Assembly (NCBI RefSeq): GCF_000956465.1
Contig: NZ_JYJA01000040.1
Location: 248,001 to 312,000, forward strand
Reading direction: 5' to 3'
Origin: Microbacterium trichothecenolyticum
GTDB lineage: Bacteria > Actinomycetota > Actinomycetes > Actinomycetales > Microbacteriaceae
Length of the DNA: 64,000 nt
Numbering within the stretch: position 1 is the first letter of the stretch; every line of letters begins with the position of its first letter. Both the position numbers and the translations under genes were made by a program. Below the pieces are notes generated by a model. It searched no databases and was not told where the DNA came from. It saw only the letters and a list, made by a program, of their open reading frames with translations. Shown here one piece after another: positions 50,284-58,529 of this stretch.

Positions 50284-51483
50284 ATGAAGTTCTGGCTGGG
50301 CGGGTACACCGCCGACATGGGGGGCGACGCGTCCGGATTCGGGATGCTGCTCGCCGGCGCCGCCGACGACGGCTCCGCGGGCGGCGCTCTGGCGTTCGCC
50401 GGCGAGGTCGCGACGACCGACTCGCCGTCGTGGCTGGCGCCGCACCCCGGCTCGTCGACGGTGGCGCCGGGGGACGTCGTGTACGCGGCGCTCGAGGCGC
50501 GGCAGCAGGTGCAGGCGTTCCGCCGGACCGGGGAGGCGACGTTCACGCCGCTCGGCGCCCCGGTGGCTGCCGGCGAGGCGGTGTGCCACGTGGCGGTGTC
50601 GCCCGACGGTCGCTTCCTCATCGCGAGCTGCTGGGGCGACGGACGCGTCGTCCGCATGAGCCTGGATGCCGCGGGCCGTCCTTCGTCGCCGGTCATCGCT
50701 CCGGCGGCGACCGACCCGTACGGACCCGACGGCGCGGCGGAGCGGGCCGGCGACATCGACCTCGCCGCGGCGGCCCGCGCGCTGCGCCAGGCGGCCGGCG
50801 AGGAGTACGCGCACCTCGTCCCCGACCACGACCGCGAAGAGCCCGCTGCGACCGACCTCGGAGAGGACGCCGCGGGGACCGTCTCCCGCCCCTCACGTGC
50901 GCACGAAGCAGCGTTCCTGCCGGGCGGGCTCATCGCGACGACCGATCTCGGCTACGACGTCGTGCGGTTCTGGCGTGACGGCGCGAGCGGGCTGCGTCAG
51001 GTGCAGCAGGTCGCGCTTGCGCAGGGCAGCGGGCCGCGGCATATGGTGTGGCACCCGAGCGGGCATCTCTACGTCGTGACCGAGTACTCGTGCGAGCTGT
51101 TCGTGCTCGCGCCGGCGGCCGACGGCACGTGGATCCTCGTGGGCGGCACGCCGCTGGGCGTCGGCACGCTCCCGGGCGACAGTGCCGCCGAGCTCGCCGC
51201 GTCGCGCGACGGCGAGTTCCTCTACGCCGGCGTGCGCGGCAGCAACACCGTCGCGACGCTCCGCGTGCGGGGCGCCGGCGAGTACGTCGAGCCGGTCGCC
51301 CTCGTCGACGCCGGCGTCGACTGGCCACGGCACCACGCGGTGGTGCGCGACATCCTGCTGGTCGCCGGGCAGCTGTCGAACGAGGTCGCGTCGCTCACGC
51401 TCGACCTGCGCACGGGCGTTCCGGGACGCGTGCGGCACCGCACGGACGCGCCGTCGCCGACCTGCCTGCTCCCCGTGCGCTGA
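50284..51483 (+). CDS. Lactonase family beta-propeller protein (6-phosphogluconolactonase-like)
   Basis: A 399-residue seven-bladed-propeller candidate: KFWLGGYTADMGG at the N-terminus, VCHVAVSPDGRFLIASCWGDG, GSGPRHMVWHPSGHLYVVTEYS and LAASRDGEFLYAGVRGSNTV. The family includes carboxy-cis,cis-muconate cyclase and 6-phosphogluconolactonase (Pgl-type, as in E. coli YbhE). An acidic insertion lies around residues 150-205. It is 44 bp after purA; whether they share a transcript depends on the repeat between them. Its stop faces that of the convergent monooxygenase. Confidence 0.8.
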   Translation: MKFWLGGYTADMGGDASGFGMLLAGAADDGSAGGALAFAGEVATTDSPSWLAPHPGSSTVAPGDVVYAALEARQQVQAFRRTGEATFTPLGAPVAAGEAVCHVAVSPDGRFLIASCWGDGRVVRMSLDAAGRPSSPVIAPAATDPYGPDGAAERAGDIDLAAAARALRQAAGEEYAHLVPDHDREEPAATDLGEDAAGTVSRPSRAHEAAFLPGGLIATTDLGYDVVRFWRDGASGLRQVQQVALAQGSGPRHMVWHPSGHLYVVTEYSCELFVLAPAADGTWILVGGTPLGVGTLPGDSAAELAASRDGEFLYAGVRGSNTVATLRVRGAGEYVEPVALVDAGVDWPRHHAVVRDILLVAGQLSNEVASLTLDLRTGVPGRVRHRTDAPSPTCLLPVR

Positions 51484-51500
51484 CCGAGGTCCCGCGGTCA
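51481..51500. repeat. Inverted repeat spanning both convergent stop codons
   Basis: TGACCG (51481-51486) and CGGTCA (51495-51500) flank eight bases. Each arm contains the stop codon of one of the two convergent genes; the hairpin may be the only terminator between them. Confidence 0.4.
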
Positions 51501-52592
51501 GGCCGCCTGCGGCACTGCCGCCGGGGCGAGCAGGTGCTCGACCACGTACTCGGCGTCGGGTCGGATGCCGACGAGAGTGGGCGACATCACCGAGTACTGG
51601 AACGGCAGCCCGACGAACGCGAGGCCGGGCACGGCGTCGACCATCCCGCGCCGGTGCGCGACCGATCCGTCCTCCGACAGCACGCCGGGCACGTCGATCC
51701 AGCCGAAGTCCGGCAGCGAGCCGGTGCACCACACGACGTTCGCGACGTCGACCGTCTCGCCCGACTCGAGCTGCGGCATCCCGTCGCGCACCCCGGCCAC
51801 GCGGGCGACCTGCGCGATCCCCGCCTTCGCGAGATCGCGGGTCTTGTTGCGCACGAGGTTCACGCCGTGTCCGCGGTTGGCCTCAAGGAAGGCCCGCCCA
51901 CGCTCGGTGTCGATCGTCGTCGCCCGCAGCCGCCGCAGGAACAGCCCGGCGATCAGGTTGCCGATCGGGGTGTCGATGTCGGGCGGGATCTGCCCGGGGT
52001 GCCGCCCCGAGATCGTGGTCTCATGACCGGATGCTGCCGCCTCCAGCGCGATGTCGGTGCCCGAGTTCGCAGCGCCGACGACGAGCACCGATCCCGGCTC
52101 GAGGTCTTCGGGGCCTCGATAGCCGAGCGAGTGCAGCTGATGGATCGAGGGGTCGAGCTCTCCGGCGAACGGCGGGACGATCGGCCGGTGATGCGCCCCG
52201 GTGGCCACGACGACGTGCGTCGCGACGACCTCGTCGCCCGTCGACAGCGCGAGCCGGAACCTTCCGTCGGGCTCGAGCGAGAGCCGCTCCACCCGGGTCG
52301 AGAGCCGCACGCGGGCACCCATCGCGGCGGCGCAGCGCTCGAGGTAGTCGCCGAAGCCGGTCCCCGTCGGATACTCGAAGAACCCGATGTCGAGGCGCAT
52401 GCCGGGCAGCTCCGCCCAGCGCCGGGGCGTGAACAGCCGCAGCGAGCGGTAGCGTTCGCGCCACGTGTCGCCCACGCGGACGCCGGCTTCGATGACCTCG
52501 AAGTCCACCCCGCGGGCGGCGAGCAGACGTGCGGTGTGAAGACCGGCGACGCCCGCGCCGATGACAACGGTGTCGAGTGCTGTGGTGTCCAT
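51498..52592 (-). CDS. FAD/NAD(P)-dependent monooxygenase (flavin-containing, YUCCA-like)
   Basis: A 364-residue flavoprotein. The FAD motif is TVVIGAGVAGLHTARLLAARG and a second Rossmann motif VLVVGAANSGTDIALEAAASG binds NADPH; WRERYRSLRLFTPRRWAELPG resembles the linker of class B monooxygenases such as TrkA/YUCCA-type enzymes. WCTGSLPDFGWIDVP closes the domain. Relatives oxygenate small amines or sulfur compounds, or act as Baeyer-Villiger enzymes. AGGAGG five bases before the ATG decides the start at 52592, against a longer frame. Monocistronic. Confidence 0.88.
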   Translation of the reverse strand: MDTTALDTVVIGAGVAGLHTARLLAARGVDFEVIEAGVRVGDTWRERYRSLRLFTPRRWAELPGMRLDIGFFEYPTGTGFGDYLERCAAAMGARVRLSTRVERLSLEPDGRFRLALSTGDEVVATHVVVATGAHHRPIVPPFAGELDPSIHQLHSLGYRGPEDLEPGSVLVVGAANSGTDIALEAAASGHETTISGRHPGQIPPDIDTPIGNLIAGLFLRRLRATTIDTERGRAFLEANRGHGVNLVRNKTRDLAKAGIAQVARVAGVRDGMPQLESGETVDVANVVWCTGSLPDFGWIDVPGVLSEDGSVAHRRGMVDAVPGLAFVGLPFQYSVMSPTLVGIRPDAEYVVEHLLAPAAVPQAA

Positions 52593-52710
52593 GATGACCT
52601 CCTGACCCTCACGGTAGGAGTGGAGTCGCCGGCCCGGCATCGGCAGAAATGACCAATCTCGCGGGTCGCAGCATCCGTCCTCGGCTCAGCCCGAGCCGAC
52701 CACGAGGGTG

Positions 52711-54318
52711 TCAGGGGGCAACGGCGAGGCCGTGCTCGAACGCATACGCCGTCGCCGCCGAGCGGCTCGGCACGCCGAGCTTCGCGAGGATGCTGCCGAC
52801 GTGACGCGCGACCGTGCGCTCGCTGAGGAACAGGTGCTCGGCGATGCGCCGATTCGACCAGCCTCGTGCCACGAGTGCGAGCACCTCTCGCTCGCGCCGG
52901 CTGAGTCCGGGATCGGATGCTGCCCCCCGCGCCGCGGCGACTCGCTCGAGCCGTGCGAGGTCGGGGATCGCACCGAGGCCTTCGAGCACCCCGCGCGCGG
53001 CGTCGAACTCGAGTTCGGCCCCCTCGGTATCACCGATCTCGCGGATCGCGGCGCCGATCGAGATGCGCGTGAGCGCAGCGTCGTAGGGTGCGTCCAGCCG
53101 TCGCCACGCCCCCCACGACGACCGCAGGAGCGCCAGCGCCTCGGCGGCACGGCCCTCCGACAGCGCGACCTCGCCGTCGGCTCGCGACGACAGGGCTCTC
53201 AGATAGCGGGTGTCGAAGGCCGCCGCGCATGCCCGCAGCTCGTCTGCGGCGGCCGCCGCATCCGCCACGCGTCCACGGTCGAGCGCCACACGCACGGCCG
53301 CTGCCAGCAGCTCCGCGCGGACCGCCGGTTCGTGCGGCGCCGTGCGCGCCGCCTCGAGCCCCGCCCATGCTCCACCGAGGTCTCCGGTGTCACGGTGCAG
53401 CAGGGCCAGCCCGGGCTGCACCTCGCGGCCGAGGGAGGCGGCACGGCGCAGCGCGTCGCGGGCGGGTGCGGATCGGCCGGCGACCCGGTGCAGGTCGGCG
53501 GCGCGGTACCACGCGTTCGCGAGCGTCTCGCTGCGTTTCTCGGTGGCGCACACCTCGTCGGCGGCGCTCGCCGCGGCCTGCCACTCGCCGCCCAGCTGGA
53601 GCACGCCCGCGCGATGCAGGGTGCACTCGCCGCGGAACGGCTCGAGCCCGCGCTGCGCATCGCACCAGTCGCCGAGTTCGCGCGTCCACACACGGGCGCG
53701 CTCGATGTCGCCGCGGCCGAGCAGGCTCGCGATCGCCGCGCAGTATGCGGGACCCGCAGCCCGGTCGCTCACCCGGCCATCGGCGATGAGCAGCATCACC
53801 CGATCGATCTCGGCGAACGCCTCCGCCATCCTTCCCGTCGCAAGGAGCGCGCGGCCGAGGCCCATCGTCCCCAGGGTCACGCCGTCGGCGTCGGCCGCAG
53901 CATCCGCTTTCTCGATCGCCGTGTGGAAGAGCGGGACGGATGCTGCCGCCTCGCCCCGCGCGAACACCCCGACGGCGACGCACAGCGCGCGGGCCGCGTC
54001 GGTCGCGGGCGTGGCGTCGGCACGCCCGCACAGCTCCATGAGCCGGGCCATCCACGCCCCGGCGCGCACCTCGTCGCCGTGCTCGCTCAGCGTGAAGCCG
54101 AGCCAGAACACGCACCGCACCGCCGCAGCGAGATCGCCGTCGTCGAGGTAGCGCAGGTGCGCCCGCTCCCACGCCCGCACCGACACGTCGTCACGTCCGA
54201 CGAACCAGGCCGCCTGCCCGAGTTCGTCCAGCTCATCGCCGGCCAGCGCGGTCTCGCGTGCGGTGAGCTCGTCGAACCGGCCCGTCCAGTCCACGACGCC
54301 GGCCTCCCGGATCGCCAT
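52711..54318 (-). CDS. LuxR-family transcriptional regulator with long N-terminal TPR-like region
   Basis: A 535-residue regulator. Residues about 20-460 are alpha-helical and Ala-rich, with repeated helix pairs typical of TPR-like arrays (LAAAVRCVFWLGFTLSEHGD; AEALALLRSSWGAWRRLDAP). Residues about 468-530 are the LuxR helix-turn-helix (LSRREREVLALVARGWSNRR with IAEHLFLSERTVARHVGSIL). It has no ATPase domain, so it is not a classic MalT/LAL. The target is unknown. The start ATG 54318 is preferred; GTG 54324 is two codons earlier. Confidence 0.85.
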   Translation of the reverse strand: MAIREAGVVDWTGRFDELTARETALAGDELDELGQAAWFVGRDDVSVRAWERAHLRYLDDGDLAAAVRCVFWLGFTLSEHGDEVRAGAWMARLMELCGRADATPATDAARALCVAVGVFARGEAAASVPLFHTAIEKADAAADADGVTLGTMGLGRALLATGRMAEAFAEIDRVMLLIADGRVSDRAAGPAYCAAIASLLGRGDIERARVWTRELGDWCDAQRGLEPFRGECTLHRAGVLQLGGEWQAAASAADEVCATEKRSETLANAWYRAADLHRVAGRSAPARDALRRAASLGREVQPGLALLHRDTGDLGGAWAGLEAARTAPHEPAVRAELLAAAVRVALDRGRVADAAAAADELRACAAAFDTRYLRALSSRADGEVALSEGRAAEALALLRSSWGAWRRLDAPYDAALTRISIGAAIREIGDTEGAELEFDAARGVLEGLGAIPDLARLERVAAARGAASDPGLSRREREVLALVARGWSNRRIAEHLFLSERTVARHVGSILAKLGVPSRSAATAYAFEHGLAVAP

Positions 54319-54471
54319 GCGCACAGTATGGGCGCAGCCGCAGGTGGCCGACAAGCCCTCCGCCCCGCGCCGAGCCCGCAATCGCGACGGGCCCGCACGA
54401 CGGCACGGACGCTCGCCGGGCCCGTGCGGTTGCGCGCGGGTCTCGTGCGGCGCAGACGCCTGCGGAAAGAC

Positions 54472-55689
54472 TCAGATCTTGGCGTCCTGCTTGGGGATGA
54501 AGACCTGCTTGATGATGAGGAGGATCGACGCCGTCACCGGGATCGCCACCAGAGCGCCGAGGAGCCCGAGCAGCGTGCCGCCGACCATCGCGCCGATCAC
54601 GACCAGGGCGCCCGGCACGGAGATCGCCTTGTTCATCACCTTCGGGGTCAGGACGTACGCCTCGAGCTGCATGTAGATCAGGTAGATCACCGCGAAGATC
54701 AGCGCCGGCACCCAGCCGGTGAAGAGGGCGAGCGTCGTCGCCGTGATCCAGTAGAGCACCGAGCCGATGAGCGGGATCAGGGTGATGAGGAACGCGAGCA
54801 CGCCCATCAGCGCCGGGAACGGCAGCCCCAGGAACAGGTGCAGCAGGAAGGCGACCACAGAGTTGCAGAACGCCAGCACCACCATGCCCATCAGATAGGC
54901 GCCGATCGAGTCGGTGATCTGGTCGGTCATCGCCGCGGCCTTCTTGCGGTTGCGGGCGGCGACGAAGCGGTTGAAGGCGACCTTCATGTTGGGAAGGCCC
55001 GCGAGGAAGTACAGGCTCAGCACCAGCACGATGATGAGGCCGGAGATGGTCGTTCCGACGCTCACGGCGAAGTTCACGACGCCGCCGCCGATCGCGGCGA
55101 TGTTCGCGGGGTTGGTGAGGAACTTCTCGACCTGATCGGTGATCTGGCCCACCTGCGAGCCGAACGTGTCGCTGAGCCACCCGTAGAAGTCGGACTTCTG
55201 GAAGTTCGCAATGGTCGTCGGCAGGTCGGTGAAGAACGCGCCGATCTGCTTGATCAGCGTCGGCATCACGAGGAGCAGGATGCCGGCGAGCACGAGTGCG
55301 AACGCGGTGTACACGATGACGATCGCCCACGGGCGTGAGACGTTGTGCCGCCCGAACCACCGGACGACGGGATCGAGGCCGAGCGCGGCGAACAGGGCGA
55401 AGACGACGTAGATGATGATCGTCGAGAGGTTCCAGAACGCCAGACCCAGCGCGATCGCCGCCAATGCGCCGAGCGTCAGCACCAGACCCAATCGGAACGG
55501 GCTGTTGAGGTTCGCCCAGAAGGTCTTGCCCGCCGGCGCCTCACCCGTGAAGACCGGGGCGGCGTCGGGGTCGTCGTCCACCGAGGCGGGCACGGTGGTC
55601 TGACTGTCCGTGCCCGCCGCAGCGTCGACGGACAGCGGTTCGGCAGCCTCGGCGGCAGTGGCGCCGAGGGTGGGCGAGGCATCGGTCAT
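54472..55689 (-). CDS. AI-2E family transporter
   Basis: A 405-residue membrane protein of the PerM/AI-2E family, with an acidic N-terminal tail of about 55 residues and seven to eight helices. DFYGWLSDTFGSQVGQITDQ is the extracytoplasmic part, and YVLTPKVMNKAISVPGALVVIGAMVGGTLLGL near the C-terminus is the family signature region (split here for reading). Some members export autoinducer-2, others exchange Na+/H+; the substrate cannot be told. TAGAGT seven bases before the ATG suggests a leaderless transcript. Confidence 0.9.
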   Translation of the reverse strand: MTDASPTLGATAAEAAEPLSVDAAAGTDSQTTVPASVDDDPDAAPVFTGEAPAGKTFWANLNSPFRLGLVLTLGALAAIALGLAFWNLSTIIIYVVFALFAALGLDPVVRWFGRHNVSRPWAIVIVYTAFALVLAGILLLVMPTLIKQIGAFFTDLPTTIANFQKSDFYGWLSDTFGSQVGQITDQVEKFLTNPANIAAIGGGVVNFAVSVGTTISGLIIVLVLSLYFLAGLPNMKVAFNRFVAARNRKKAAAMTDQITDSIGAYLMGMVVLAFCNSVVAFLLHLFLGLPFPALMGVLAFLITLIPLIGSVLYWITATTLALFTGWVPALIFAVIYLIYMQLEAYVLTPKVMNKAISVPGALVVIGAMVGGTLLGLLGALVAIPVTASILLIIKQVFIPKQDAKI

Positions 55690-55696
55690 GGGACAC

Positions 55697-55702
55697 ACTC
55701 TA
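55697..55702 (-). promoter_or_regulatory. -10 element of the AI-2E family gene (leaderless type)
   Basis: TAGAGT on the minus strand, seven bases before the ATG at 55689. Confidence 0.45.
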
Positions 55703-55824
55703 GGACTGGGGAGTGCGCGCGAGGAGGTACGCGCGGCAAACTTCACGCGGATCGCGTGACCCCGCGTCATCCCGGAGGAGGCGCCCCCGCCCTCGGGTAT
55801 CGTCGAGGGGCGAGAAGGAGCGCC

Positions 55825-56118
55825 ATGACCGAAGACCCCACGACGACGCTGGCCCGGCTGCGCAGCAGCATCGACAACATCGACGCGGCCCTGGTGTATC
55901 TGCTCGCCGAGCGCTTCAAGGCGACCAAGCAGGTCGGCCATCTGAAGGCCGAGCACGGCATGCCCGCCTCCGACCCGGCCCGCGAGGAGCAGCAGACCGC
56001 GCGCCTGCGCAGCCTCGCCGAACAGGCCGATCTCGACCCGGCCTTCGCCGAGAAGTGGTTCAACTTCGTGGTCGCCGAGGTCATCCGCCACCACACCGAG
56101 GCGGCCGACTCCCGCTGA
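55825..56118 (+). CDS. Chorismate mutase, AroQ class
   Basis: A 97-residue all-helical enzyme converting chorismate to prephenate, the branch point to phenylalanine and tyrosine. RLRSSIDNIDAALVYLLAER, FKATKQVGHLKAEHGMP and DPAREEQQTARLRSLAEQA give the three helices with Arg and Lys residues of the active site; WFNFVVAEVIRHH ends the last helix. No secretion signal. GAAGGAG five bases before the ATG sets the start. Short single-domain AroQ forms usually need DAHP synthase as a partner in actinobacteria. Confidence 0.93.
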   Translation: MTEDPTTTLARLRSSIDNIDAALVYLLAERFKATKQVGHLKAEHGMPASDPAREEQQTARLRSLAEQADLDPAFAEKWFNFVVAEVIRHHTEAADSR

Positions 56119-56180
56119 CGTCCCGCTTCACGTGCAGCATCCGTTCCGACCCGCAGGCTCGCTCGACGAGCGGGCGGGGA

Positions 56181-56876
56181 TCAGGGGACCGTGCGCCGGA
56201 GCGTGAGGTAGGAGATCCCGCCCAGCACGAGCGTCAGGAGGAGTCCCCATGCGGCGAGGCCGACGGCGCCCAGTCCGACCAGCGACGACACGACCTCGCC
56301 CCATGCCTCGAAGCGGGTGATCGCCCAGATCGCAACGAGCAGCAGTACGCCTACGCCGACCCAGATGAGCGTGAGCACGAGCGCCCCCGAGCGCTTGTAG
56401 ACGGTGGCGGACCAGAACCCGAGCATGAAGATGAGCATCGCCATCACGAAGTAGAAGAAGGCAGCGCCGAGCGCGCCGTCCTCGACGACCCAGTCCAGGG
56501 CGAAGAAGTACCCGTTGATGCCCCAGCCGTTCGTCGCCTCCTCGATCAGCCCGCCGACGGCGAAGACCACCGCCAGCAGTGCCGCGCACATCGCCGCGGC
56601 GAGCATCGTGCCGAAGAAGAACTCCCTGCGGGTGACGCTCATCGCCTGCGAGAACGGGAAGGTCAGCGTGAGCGACGAGATCCCCACGAACATCAGCACC
56701 CACAGCGGCGCCTGCGAGCCGCCGCCGTAGAACGGGCCGGTCAGGCCCGACGAGTTCAGGATCGCGTAGATCGCGATCGATATCGCGAACGAGGAGCCGA
56801 GCACGATCAGCGGCACCCAGACGAACGTCTGCTTGTTGATCAGCTGCATGCGCACGACGTTGACGGTGCGGTTCAT
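56181..56876 (-). CDS. ABC-2 type transporter permease
   Basis: A 231-residue membrane protein with about six helices and no large loop. QTFVWVPLIVLGSSFAISIA, TFPFSQAMSVTRREFFFGT (with the conserved RREFF, as in ABC-2 permeases that meet YtrA-type ATPases) and FYFVMAMLIFMLGFWSATVY. Its ATG overlaps the ATPase stop by four bases; it is the third gene of a GntR-ATPase-permease operon. Confidence 0.88.
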   Translation of the reverse strand: MNRTVNVVRMQLINKQTFVWVPLIVLGSSFAISIAIYAILNSSGLTGPFYGGGSQAPLWVLMFVGISSLTLTFPFSQAMSVTRREFFFGTMLAAAMCAALLAVVFAVGGLIEEATNGWGINGYFFALDWVVEDGALGAAFFYFVMAMLIFMLGFWSATVYKRSGALVLTLIWVGVGVLLLVAIWAITRFEAWGEVVSSLVGLGAVGLAAWGLLLTLVLGGISYLTLRRTVP

Positions 56877-57787
56877 CGCAGCGCTCCTTCCTCGGATGCC
56901 GCGGACTCGGCCGCGTTCTGGGTGGTGCGCACGATCAGCTGCTGCAGCGAGACCGGCGCGACGTCGAGGCCGGCGGCCGCGAGCCGCTCTCGGTCGGCGA
57001 GCGACAGGGCGCCGAGGACGGTGACGGATGCCACGTTCCCCAGGCTCTCGCGGTGGATCACCTGTCGGCCGGTGACGAATGCGTCGACGGCGCTCGCGTC
57101 GCCCACGATGTTCGCGGCGCGGTCGCGCACGGCGTCCGTCGCCTCGTCCATCACGATGCGTCCGTGATCGATGACGAGCACGCGCTCGATGAGGTTCGAC
57201 ACCTCGTCGATGAGGTGGCTCGAGAGGATCACCGTGCGCGGGTGCTCGGTGTAGTCCTCGAGCAGCCGGTCGTAGAAGATCTGTCGCGCGACGGCGTCGA
57301 GGCCGAGGTACGGCTCGTCGAAGAACGTGATCTCGGCGCGCGAGGCAATGCCGATGATGACGCCGACCGCCGACAGCTGCCCGCGCGACATCTTCTTGAT
57401 GCGCGTCTTCTGGGGCAGCTGGAAGTCGTTTATGAGCTGCGCGGCGAGCTCGTCGTCCCAGTTGGGGAAGAAGAGCTTCGCGGCGCCGAACGCGTGCTTC
57501 GGCAGCGCGTCGTCGGGATACTTCTGGCTCTCGCGCACGAAGCACATGCGCGAGAGCACCTTGGCGTTCTCGTACGGGTGCATGCCGAACACCCGGACAT
57601 CGCCCGAGGTCGCGAAGTTCTGCGCCGTGAGGATCGACATGACCGTCGTCTTGCCGGCGCCGTTGCGGCCGAGCAGGCCGTAGATGGTGTCCTTCTCGAT
57701 GGTGAAGCTCACGTCGTCCACCGCGACGACGTCGCGGTAGCGTTTGGTGAGATTCTTCACCTCGATGACGTGGTTCCCGGTCGTCAT
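56873..57787 (-). CDS. ABC transporter ATP-binding protein
   Basis: A 304-residue ABC ATPase. Walker A GRNGAGKTTV, signature SRGQLSAVGVIIGIASRAEI (LSRGQ-like: MSRGQLS), Walker B TFFDEPYLGLDAVAR and the switch His in ILSSHLIDEVSNLIERV. The C-terminal 85 residues are an accessory region. Such ATPases with a YtrA-type GntR protein respond to cell-wall antibiotics or envelope stress in Gram-positives (bacitracin/ramoplanin-type operons), which is the best guess here. Overlaps both neighbours by four bases. Confidence 0.93.
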   Translation of the reverse strand: MTTGNHVIEVKNLTKRYRDVVAVDDVSFTIEKDTIYGLLGRNGAGKTTVMSILTAQNFATSGDVRVFGMHPYENAKVLSRMCFVRESQKYPDDALPKHAFGAAKLFFPNWDDELAAQLINDFQLPQKTRIKKMSRGQLSAVGVIIGIASRAEITFFDEPYLGLDAVARQIFYDRLLEDYTEHPRTVILSSHLIDEVSNLIERVLVIDHGRIVMDEATDAVRDRAANIVGDASAVDAFVTGRQVIHRESLGNVASVTVLGALSLADRERLAAAGLDVAPVSLQQLIVRTTQNAAESAASEEGALR

Positions 57788-58176
57788 CGTGCGTTCCCTT
57801 CCGTGGTGGTCGCGGCCTGCGCTCCGGCGCGGTCGCGGATGAGCAGTTCCAGATCATCGGGCCCGAGCCCGAGCTTGCGGGCCTCGGCGAGCAGCGGCTC
57901 GACGAAGCGGTCGGCGAATGCTGTGCGGCGTTCGTTCATGAGGAGTTCGCGCGCACCCGGTGCCACGAACATGCCGATGCCGCGCCGCTTGTACAGCACG
58001 CCTTTGTCGGTCAGCATCGCGACTCCCTTCGCGGCGGTGGCGGGGTTGATCCGGTAGAAGGCGGCGAGCTCGTTCGTCGACGGCGCCTGCGCCTCTTCGG
58101 CGAGGCTCCCGTCGATGATGGAGTCCTCCACGCTCTCGGCGATCTGGAGGAACAGCGCCCGGCCTTCTTCGATCAC
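57784..58176 (-). CDS. GntR family transcriptional regulator, YtrA type
   Basis: A 130-residue regulator: winged helix in about residues 5-75 (LFLQIAESVEDSIIDGSLAE, AQAPSTNELAAFYRINPATA, LTDKGVLYKRRGIGMFVAPG) followed by a short dimerisation tail of about 50 residues, the YtrA layout without a ligand-binding domain. GGAG five bases before GTG 58176 decides the start. The palindrome at 58199-58216 is 22 bases upstream, fitting autoregulation. First gene of the operon. Confidence 0.9.
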   Translation of the reverse strand: MIEEGRALFLQIAESVEDSIIDGSLAEEAQAPSTNELAAFYRINPATAAKGVAMLTDKGVLYKRRGIGMFVAPGARELLMNERRTAFADRFVEPLLAEARKLGLGPDDLELLIRDRAGAQAATTTEGNAR

Positions 58177-58198
58177 ATCAACTCCGCTTGGTCGGTTA

Positions 58199-58216
58199 GT
58201 TACTTGACTAAGTAAC
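58199..58216. promoter_or_regulatory. Palindromic operator of the YtrA-type regulator
   Basis: Perfect arms GTTACTT (58199-58205) and AAGTAAC (58210-58216), spacer GACT. It overlaps the expected promoter of the GntR-ABC operon. Confidence 0.7.
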
Positions 58217-58529
58217 CATGGAAGCCGGGACGGCGTCAAGCCCCGCCCGCCGACGGCCCCGGGTGCCGCCCGCCGTGCTATCACGCGTGCGCGAGGTACC
58301 GAAACGGCCGATCGGTGTCGAATTTGCAAGCCCACGCGGCCCATGAAACGGTGGTTGAGGCTCTCCACGGGCCCCTCCCGACCAGTCCGCGGTCTCCGGT
58401 GACGCCCGAGCGTCAGACCGGCGAGCGTATGGTCGGCGGCCGCGGCGCGGATCCGACATCCGCTGCAGGAACGGCCGCCACCCGGGCGCGACCGATGCAG
58501 CTCCTGCACCGGAGCTGCCGAGGTGCACA
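58217..58529. other. Intergenic region between the GntR operon and the betaine transporter
   Basis: No gene is seen in these 313 bases. Near the right end a perfect 8-bp hairpin (GCAGCTCC 58497-58504, GGAGCTGC 58511-58518, loop TGCACC) stops one base before the GAGG ribosome site of proV, so it could influence translation. No riboswitch consensus was recognised. Confidence 0.4.

Noticed and set aside
58217..58529. A ydaO-type (cyclic di-AMP) riboswitch before proV
   Set aside because: No conserved core was recognised; only one 8-bp hairpin is seen. A covariance-model search would decide.
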